DNA of 18,180 nucleotides from an uncultured Ruminococcus sp. (GTDB taxonomy: Bacteria; Bacillota; Clostridia; Oscillospirales; Ruminococcaceae), in contig URTF01000041.1 in assembly GCA_900550695.1 (NCBI GenBank), positions 1 to 18,180 on the forward strand, written 5' to 3'. The notes beneath the pieces were generated by a model. The model ran no database searches, was not told the DNA's origin, and was given only the letters and a program-made list of their open reading frames with translations. Positions 1 to 4,469 of this stretch are shown one piece after another. Position numbers and translations under genes: made by a program. Position 1 is the stretch's first letter, and the number at the start of each line of letters is the position of its first letter.

Positions 1-50
1 ATATTGGATTTCGGCGCAGATTTTTTCCTGTATTTTATTGGTGTTTAGTA

Positions 51-296
51 TTATTTCCCGCCCGTAAGCTTGTTGTAGAGCGCCTTTGCCTGCGGACTGC
101 TCATAAACTGTTCGAGAGCGGTCGGGTTGCTGACGATGCGGTTGAACATCGCTTCTTCGGAAGGCTTCATATTTTTCAGTGCGGAATCGAATTTTCCCGC
201 TTCAAGCTCGGAGCGCAGCTGTTCTTTCGGAACGCCGAGCTTACGGCTCACAACATCAAGAAGTTCGTTCATATTTTTCTTGTTGAAATCATTCAT
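51..296 (-). CDS. Small conserved-looking protein of unknown function (81 aa)
   Basis: I do not recognise a named family. The protein is soluble and mostly helical in appearance, with no signal peptide and no membrane segment. Its N-terminal half (about residues 8-40) is charged and could form helices (NELLDVVSRKLGVPKEQL), and the C-terminal half contains NPTALEQFMSSPQAKALYNKL. An AGGGGGAA ribosome-binding site lies about 7 bases before the ATG, which supports translation. It is transcribed away from the phosphoesterase gene, so 297-443 is a divergent intergenic region. Short proteins of this kind are often annotated as hypothetical in clostridia. No function is inferred. Confidence 0.72.
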   Translation of the reverse strand: MNDFNKKNMNELLDVVSRKLGVPKEQLRSELEAGKFDSALKNMKPSEEAMFNRIVSNPTALEQFMSSPQAKALYNKLTGGK

Positions 297-360
297 AAAA
301 AGTTCCCCCTGAAACGAAAAGATAAATTTACGGATTGCTCTTTATTTTCCTTATATTTTA

Positions 361-369
361 TGTTATAAT
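361..369 (+). promoter_or_regulatory. Candidate extended -10 promoter for the yfcE row
   Basis: TGTTATAAT is a perfect extended -10 (TGnTATAAT) about 75 bases before the GTG start of the phosphoesterase gene. No good -35 sits at 16-18 bases upstream, which an extended -10 can tolerate. The rest of 297-443 is AT-rich and shows nothing else I can name. Confidence 0.45.
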
Positions 370-443
370 TTATCCTGATAGAATAGCAGCATATTTTTAA
401 TTTACGGCTGTATTGATATATTTTATGCAAAGGGAGAAAATTT

Positions 444-941
444 GTGAGGATAGTTGTAATGTCCGATTCGCACGGAAAAACAGGAACGGTCAGCGATATC
501 GTTGATAATAATCTCGGAAAGGCGCAGATGTTCATTCATCTCGGCGACGGTGAAAATGAAACCGACCTTATTTTGGCGGAATATCCGCATATCGATCTGC
601 GCAGGGTCGCAGGCAACTGTGATTACTGCAGCAGACTTCCGCTTTCAACAGTGATAGATGTTGACGGTGCAAGGATTTTCGCCGCACACGGTCATTCCTA
701 CGGCGTAAAGGGCGGACTTGAACATATAACAGCGGCAGCAAGGCAGAACGACTGCAATATCGTCCTCTTCGGACATACACATGAGCGTTTCCTGCATTAC
801 GAAAACGGGATATATTATATGAATCCCGGCAGCTGCGCACAGCCCCGTGACGGGAAAAATCCTTCCTACGGTTTTATTGATATAACGGACGGCGGGATAT
901 TCACTTCGATCGTTGACTTAAAATATTCTTGGGAGAAATGA
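444..941 (+). CDS. YfcE/MJ0936-family metallophosphoesterase
   Basis: A cytosolic calcineurin-like phosphodiesterase of 165 residues, the usual size for the YfcE family. The metal-binding motifs appear in order: DSH (D8, H10), GD (D35), GNCD (N58), AHGHS (H82, H84) and GHTH (H111, H113). The family hydrolyses phosphodiester model substrates in a Mn2+-dependent way; the physiological substrate is generally unknown. The start is GTG at 444, chosen because AGGGAG lies 8 bases upstream and the protein then begins MRIVVMSDSH, as expected for the first beta strand. Its TGA (939-941) lies just ahead of the lipoprotein gene that begins at 944, so the two are probably co-transcribed. Confidence 0.9.
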   Translation: MRIVVMSDSHGKTGTVSDIVDNNLGKAQMFIHLGDGENETDLILAEYPHIDLRRVAGNCDYCSRLPLSTVIDVDGARIFAAHGHSYGVKGGLEHITAAARQNDCNIVLFGHTHERFLHYENGIYYMNPGSCAQPRDGKNPSYGFIDITDGGIFTSIVDLKYSWEK

Positions 942-943
942 TT

Positions 944-2212
944 ATGAAAAAAATCAAATTAATGAGCCTTTTAACGGTTTCGGCACTCGGAATAGCATTG
1001 CTTTCGGGCTGCTCGGGAAAAAACAACACAGCCGATACGGACGGCGGTTCGGTCGGCGAACCCGTTTCTACAGCGGTGGAGTTTCTTCCTACAGAGAGCA
1101 GCGCAGGTCTTTCCGATACGGAACAAAAGATGCTGACGACCTCGCTCGTTTCGGTCGGCAATACCTACAGACTTAACGAAAAACTTCAAACGCTTGAAAA
1201 CGGCGGCGAAATAACGCTCGGCTTCATCGGCGGCTCTATAACCTATGGTTATACCGTTCAGCCGAATGAGTGCTTTGCAAGCAGAGTTACCGACCTGCTC
1301 AAAGAAAGATACCCGAGCGGCACGGTCAACTATGTCAACAAGGGCATAAGCGGAACGCCGTCCATTCTCGGAAATCTCCGCTTAAAGCGTGACATTCTTG
1401 ACAACAATGCAGATATAATTTTTGTTGAATATGCCGTTAATGACGGTATGGAGACCGACTATAAGGAAAGCTATGAATCTCTTGTCAGAACTGCACTCGA
1501 ACAGGAAAACGAGCCTGCTGTTGTGCTTATCCTGAACCGCACAAAAGAGGGGCACTCCGCGCAGGAGTATATGAAGAGCATCGGCAATTTCTACTCGCTC
1601 CCGATGATAAGCACCGCTGACGCTCTCACCGAGGCTCTCGACAACGGAACTATAAAGTGGGAGGACTACTACAACGATTCCTCGCACCCGAACCCGAACG
1701 GTCACGAGCTTTTCTGCAAGCTCATCGCACACGCCTTTGACGAGTCGCTGAAAGTGCAGTCGGACGGATATACTCTCCCCGAAGAAAGTATATTCGGCGC
1801 ACCTTATGAAAATGCCGTTCTTATCGAATCGGACTATGACGGCTCGGACAGCAGGTTCACTATGGAGTCGCTCGGAAGCTTCACAAATTCTTCGTCAGCG
1901 GACGGCTTCACAAAGAGCTGGTCTTTCGACAAAGCAACAAATGAGCCGATGAAGTTCAGGGTCAGCGCAAACGGACTTTTTATTGTGGCAAAGCGAAACA
2001 ACAACGCTTCAATGGGCAAGTTTGAGGTCTATATAAACGGCGCAAGGGCAAAGGTCGTTGACACGAACCAAAGCGACGGCTGGGGCGATCCTTACGCATT
2101 CAAGATAATAAAATGGCAGGAAACAAAGGATATGGAGATCGAGATCCGCCCTGCGGAGGATTCGCTCGATAAGAACATCGATATCCTCGGAATAGGTTTC
2201 AGCGCAAATTAA
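944..2212 (+). CDS. SGNH/GDSL-type hydrolase lipoprotein with C-terminal beta domain
   Basis: A secreted, membrane-anchored esterase or deacetylase of 422 residues. A signal peptide ends in the lipobox LLSGC, so Cys23 should be lipidated. A Ser/Thr/Glu-rich linker follows to about residue 85. The SGNH core then shows GGSIT (nucleophile Ser98), the glycine block near NKGISGT (132-138), AVND (Asn166) and DSSHPN (Asp245, His248). About residues 275-422 look like a separate beta-rich domain, perhaps carbohydrate-binding. The start is ATG 944 because GGGAG (931-935) is 8 bases upstream; ATG 938 would leave only 2 bases, and TTG 929 has no site. The substrate is not readable from sequence; deacylation of cell-wall or plant polysaccharide fits the family. 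It sits in a row with a GH3 lipoprotein. Confidence 0.85.
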   Translation: MKKIKLMSLLTVSALGIALLSGCSGKNNTADTDGGSVGEPVSTAVEFLPTESSAGLSDTEQKMLTTSLVSVGNTYRLNEKLQTLENGGEITLGFIGGSITYGYTVQPNECFASRVTDLLKERYPSGTVNYVNKGISGTPSILGNLRLKRDILDNNADIIFVEYAVNDGMETDYKESYESLVRTALEQENEPAVVLILNRTKEGHSAQEYMKSIGNFYSLPMISTADALTEALDNGTIKWEDYYNDSSHPNPNGHELFCKLIAHAFDESLKVQSDGYTLPEESIFGAPYENAVLIESDYDGSDSRFTMESLGSFTNSSSADGFTKSWSFDKATNEPMKFRVSANGLFIVAKRNNNASMGKFEVYINGARAKVVDTNQSDGWGDPYAFKIIKWQETKDMEIEIRPAEDSLDKNIDILGIGFSAN

Positions 2213-2230
2213 ACCCAAAGGACAGATATT

Positions 2231-3499
2231 ATGAAAAAGTTCAGATCAACATTTATTGCATTTATTGCGGCGCTCGCTTTGTGCGGCTGTACGGCAACAA
2301 TTTCAAAGCCGAACTCCGAAACCGCCGCTGATACAACAATTTCAAAAACGGAAGTGACCGAAGCCCCGTCCGAAGCGGTATCGGAAAGCGAAAACACCGA
2401 TGAAAACACGGACGAAACGGACGATCCCGACGCTCCCGAGGACGATATGACGGACGATGCCGAAGAACCGAGCGGTGAGCTTGATTTCTCGTCAGCCGAG
2501 GCGCTCCTTGCTTCAATGACGGACGAACAGAAGGTCGGTCAGATCATCTTGGGAAGATTCCCGTCCGAGGGTGCGGCTGATACGATGAGCAAATACCATC
2601 TCGGCGGCTATACTCTCTATGCGAGCGATTTCCAGAATGAATTCCCCGATACAATGTCGGAAAAGACGGCGAAAATTCAGGCTGCCGCCGATATACCTGC
2701 GTTCCTTGCGACCGATGAAGAGGGCGGAACTGTAGTGCGTGTTTCAAAGTTTCCGCAGTACCGTTTAAGCCCGTTCACCTCGCAGATAGTCCTCGCCCGT
2801 GACGGTGAAGACGCTGTTCGTGACGAAAACATCGAAAAAGCTGAGCTTCTGCTTTCACTCGGGATAAACTTCAACCTTGCGCCCGTTGCGGATATCACCG
2901 AGAACCACAGCGACTATATTTATGACCGCACATTCGGCGAAAACACCGAAAACACCGCAAAATACGTTGCCGCCGCAGTTGAAGGCATGACCGAGGGCAA
3001 CATTATGAGCTGTCTGAAGCATTTTCCCGGCTACGGACCGAATGTTGACACCCACACGGGCAGTGCGAACGATGACCGCTCACGTTCAAGCTTTGAAAAC
3101 ACGGATTTTCTCCCGTTCCAGTCGGGAATAGAAGCAGGTGCGCCTGCCGTAATGGTAAATCACAACGTTGTTTCGGCATTCGACAGTGAAAGTCCCGCTT
3201 CGCTCTCTGCGGAAGTACATTCCGTGCTTCGTGACGAACTCAATTTTGAGGGAATAATCCTAACGGACGACCTCGGAATGGACGCAATAACGAATTTTGC
3301 CGCCGAAGCAGACGAAAGCCCCTACGTTCTCGCAGTAAACGCAGGAAACGATATGCTCTGCACATCGGATATCGAGAGCGCATACAACGACGTTCTTGCG
3401 GCTCTTGCCGACGGAAGAATCGATTCCGAACAGCTTGATGCAAGCGTATTGAGGATACTCAAAGCCAAGGGTCGGTTTGGGATAATTGAGTTTGAATAA
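2231..3499 (+). CDS. Glycoside hydrolase family 3 lipoprotein, NagZ-like beta-N-acetylhexosaminidase
   Basis: A 422-residue surface lipoprotein: signal peptide, lipobox ALCGC (Cys20), then an unusually acidic Asp/Glu/Thr/Ser linker (about 25-82) that spaces the enzyme from the membrane. The catalytic TIM-barrel shows LATDEEGG (159-166), KHFPGYGPNVDTH (263-275) and ILTDDLGMDAI (343-353). By comparison with characterised NagZ proteins, Asp346 is the nucleophile and the Asp273/His275 pair is the general acid/base typical of NagZ. The expected role is removal of beta-linked GlcNAc from peptidoglycan fragments outside the cell, as for the exported Bacillus NagZ. AAAGGA lies about 9 bases before the ATG, and the gap to the SGNH gene is 18 bases, so they are probably one transcript, ended by the hairpin at 3505. 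Confidence 0.88.
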   Translation: MKKFRSTFIAFIAALALCGCTATISKPNSETAADTTISKTEVTEAPSEAVSESENTDENTDETDDPDAPEDDMTDDAEEPSGELDFSSAEALLASMTDEQKVGQIILGRFPSEGAADTMSKYHLGGYTLYASDFQNEFPDTMSEKTAKIQAAADIPAFLATDEEGGTVVRVSKFPQYRLSPFTSQIVLARDGEDAVRDENIEKAELLLSLGINFNLAPVADITENHSDYIYDRTFGENTENTAKYVAAAVEGMTEGNIMSCLKHFPGYGPNVDTHTGSANDDRSRSSFENTDFLPFQSGIEAGAPAVMVNHNVVSAFDSESPASLSAEVHSVLRDELNFEGIILTDDLGMDAITNFAAEADESPYVLAVNAGNDMLCTSDIESAYNDVLAALADGRIDSEQLDASVLRILKAKGRFGIIEFE

Positions 3500-3504
3500 A
3501 AAGA

Positions 3505-3548
3505 AACGCCGTAACATCTACGAGAACAAACATAGATGTTATGGCGTT
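3505..3548 (+). terminator. Hairpin after the GH3 gene
   Basis: AACGCCGTAACATCTA (3505-3520) pairs with TAGATGTTATGGCGTT (3533-3548): 16 pairs with one G-U and a 12-base loop, starting 6 bases after the stop codon. The T-run is poor (only TTATTTG), so termination efficiency is uncertain. The hairpin insulates the row from the consensus promoter that starts 3 bases later. Confidence 0.6.
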
Positions 3549-3550
3549 AT

Positions 3551-3579
3551 TTGACATTTATCGACTTGCGTGTTATACT
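3551..3579 (+). promoter_or_regulatory. Consensus promoter of the toxin mRNA
   Basis: TTGACA (3551-3556), a 17-base spacer and TATACT (3574-3579). This predicts a transcript starting near 3586 and running through the small hydrophobic ORF to the terminator at 3769-3806, about 220 bases. Confidence 0.8.
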
Positions 3580-3589
3580 AAAAATATGT

Positions 3590-3626
3590 CACCATCTCCT
3601 TATCCGTTTAACAACGAAAGGAGGTG
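3590..3626 (+). promoter_or_regulatory. 5' stem that can sequester the toxin Shine-Dalgarno
   Basis: CTCCTT (3596-3601) is complementary to AAGGAG (3618-3623), and CAC (3590-3592) to GTG (3624-3626), with a 3-base bulge. The stem begins within about 5 bases of the predicted 5' end and buries the whole AGGAGG. In fst RNA I of pAD1 a 5' stem-loop plays this inhibitory role; the same function here is inferred. Confidence 0.6.
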
Positions 3627-3653
3627 AAAATAGTGGATATTGCAAGTTTTGTA
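3627..3653 (+). repeat. Direct repeat pair (DRa-DRb), toxin start copy
   Basis: AAAATAGTGGAT (3627-3638) and CAAGTTTTGTA (3643-3653), separated by ATTG, cover the toxin GTG start and codons 2-7. Both blocks recur exactly, directly joined, at 3811-3833. This is the recognition geometry of par of pAD1, where such repeats let the antisense RNA pair with the toxin initiation region. Confidence 0.8.
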
Positions 3654-3743
3654 GAATCGTTTCTTATTTCCGTTTTGGCGGGTGTAATCGCAAGTTTTAT
3701 TTACGAAAGTATCCGCAAGTGGCTGAACGGTCGAAAGAAATAA
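3633..3743 (+). CDS. Small hydrophobic peptide, predicted Fst/par-like type I toxin (36 aa)
   Basis: GTG start with a perfect AAAGGAGGTGA 8 bases upstream (AGGAGG at 3619-3624). The peptide begins MDIASFVESFLISVLAGVIA, continues with a second short hydrophobic stretch (SFIYES) and ends in a basic tail rich in Lys/Arg (IRKWLNGRKK): one membrane span at about residues 6-24 plus a charged C terminus. Length, single span and polar tail match Fst/Ldr-type toxins that damage the membrane when over-expressed. The assignment rests mainly on the locus around it: own consensus promoter, sequestered ribosome site, bidirectional terminator, convergent antisense promoter and paired direct repeats. It could instead be a harmless small membrane protein under antisense control. 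Confidence 0.75.
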   Translation: MDIASFVESFLISVLAGVIASFIYESIRKWLNGRKK

Positions 3744-3768
3744 AAGAGGTGACACAGCCCGAAAAAAT

Positions 3769-3806
3769 CCCCCCACAGATCGCGACTCTGTGGGGGGACT
3801 TTTTTT
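3769..3806. terminator. Shared bidirectional intrinsic terminator
   Basis: CCCCCCACAGA (3769-3779) pairs perfectly with TCTGTGGGGGG (3787-3797) around a 7-base loop. Reading plus, it is followed by seven T (3800-3806). Reading minus, it is followed by A then six T (3767-3762). It therefore terminates both the toxin mRNA and the antisense RNA. Confidence 0.92.
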
Positions 3807-3810
3807 GTGA

Positions 3811-3833
3811 AAAATAGTGGATCAAGTTTTGTA
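3811..3833 (+). repeat. Direct repeat pair, antisense-RNA copy
   Basis: AAAATAGTGGAT (3811-3822) followed at once by CAAGTTTTGTA (3823-3833), identical to the two blocks at the toxin start but without the 4-base ATTG between them. It lies in the 5' end of the predicted antisense RNA. Confidence 0.85.
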
Positions 3834-3842
3834 TCTGTGATT

Positions 3843-3871
3843 ATTGTATCACATTAAGATAATATTGTCAA
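3843..3871 (-). promoter_or_regulatory. Consensus promoter of the antisense RNA
   Basis: On the minus strand: TTGACA (3871-3866), 17 bases, TACAAT (3848-3843). It points toward the toxin gene, so the two transcripts converge on the shared terminator. Confidence 0.8.
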
Positions 3872-3908
3872 GTACAAAAATTTTATTCTTCAGATGTTCA
3901 TATTGAGT

Positions 3909-4063
3909 TGAAGTGTAAATGCACTCACTTTGTTCGTGTATTTACGCTTCAAGGACAGTTTGTTTTAGGAAAATAGGAATTGGCGCAATTCACAGTTTTT
4001 AGGTTTACGAAACTGATTTCTCATATTTCGTTTTACCTTTTTTCGTGTGAATTGCGCCTTTTT
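3909..4063 (+). repeat. Double-hairpin intergenic repeat, copy 1
   Basis: Hairpin 1: 3909-3924 (TGAAGTGTAAATGCAC) with 3936-3951, pairing with two G-U wobbles around TCACTTTGTTC. Hairpin 2: GGCGCAATTCACA (3982-3994) with TGTGAATTGCGCC (4046-4058), 13 perfect pairs around a 51-base loop, followed by TTTTT. A second copy with the same order and spacing begins at 18091. No ORF is present, so a mobile or structural intergenic repeat is the best description. The second hairpin could also terminate plus-strand transcription. Confidence 0.65.
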
Positions 4064-4106
4064 AGCTGTTAGATATTTTTCTATTGCAACAAAGCGTTAT
4101 TTGTTA

Positions 4107-4193
4107 GTTTAGGGAGTTTCGCTCTCTGCGGAGAGCGATGAGGGACGCTGTCCCCTCAACCCCTGCAAGCCTTTGAAAAGGCTTGACCTAAAC
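4107..4193 (+). repeat. Cloverleaf-like multi-hairpin repeat
   Basis: Terminal arms GTTTAGG (4107-4113) and CCTAAAC (4187-4193) enclose three hairpins: GCTCTC/GAGAGC (4121-4136), GGGAC/GTCCC (4142-4154, extendable to TGAGGGAC with a bulged C) and CAAGCCTT/AAGGCTTG (4166-4185). It is not a tRNA. From memory, similar GC-rich structured repeats are common between genes in Oscillospiraceae, but that was not checked. It lies downstream of copA and carries no ORF. Confidence 0.6.
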
Positions 4194-4259
4194 TTTAGTT
4201 GGCTTCGCAGCACCGAACAAATTTGAGCTTTGCAAAAATTACGCATTACGAATTACGCA

Positions 4260-4469
4260 TTATTCCACGCCCAGTACAGTGTATTCCTTATCCTCGACAG
4301 CTTTTTTCAGAACGTCGTTCGGGACGTCCTTGGAGAGTGTTACAACGGCGTTCTTCTTCTCGTGTGAAGCTTCTGCGGAAACAACTCCGTCTACTGCTTC
4401 AAGTGCTTTCTTTACGGCTGCCTCACAGTGCGAACACATCATTCCTTCGATCTTGATTGTTTTAGTCAT
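4260..4469 (-). CDS. Possible internally started CopZ copper chaperone (69 aa) within copA
   Basis: Inside the copA frame, AGGAGG (4483-4478) is followed after 8 bases by ATG 4469. This would give a free 69-residue HMA protein, MTKTIKIEGMMCSHCEAAVK..., with metal-binding Cys12 and Cys15: the size and fold of CopZ. The upstream linker codons (Gln-Glu-Glu-Lys-Thr) are exactly the ribosome-binding site read as protein, which suggests copA and copZ were once separate and the copA stop was lost, or that both products are made. Escherichia coli also derives a CopZ-like chaperone from copA, though by frameshifting. Whether the short product is made is inference. Confidence 0.55.
   Translation of the reverse strand: MTKTIKIEGMMCSHCEAAVKKALEAVDGVVSAEASHEKKNAVVTLSKDVPNDVLKKAVEDKEYTVLGVE

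Larger units (their letters stand above)
3762..3836 (-). ncRNA. Predicted antisense RNA antitoxin (RNA II-like), about 75 nt
   Basis: The promoter at 3843-3871 predicts a minus-strand start near 3836. The RNA would cross the second repeat copy (3811-3833) and then the shared hairpin, stopping in the T-run that the minus strand reads from 3767 down to 3762. It would be complementary to the toxin mRNA in cis at the terminator, and in trans (23 bases, in two blocks) at the toxin start codon. A size near 65-75 nt matches RNA II of Fst systems. The exact ends are inferred from promoter spacing and terminator position. Confidence 0.7.

Noticed and set aside
929..943. Upstream starts (TTG 929, ATG 938) for the SGNH lipoprotein
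   Set aside because: GGGAG at 931-935 is correctly spaced only for ATG 944, and the signal peptide MKKIKLMSLL begins there.
3536..3817. A 93-codon plus-strand frame over the toxin locus
   Set aside because: It runs across the promoter, the toxin ribosome site and the terminator in another frame and has no ribosome site of its own.
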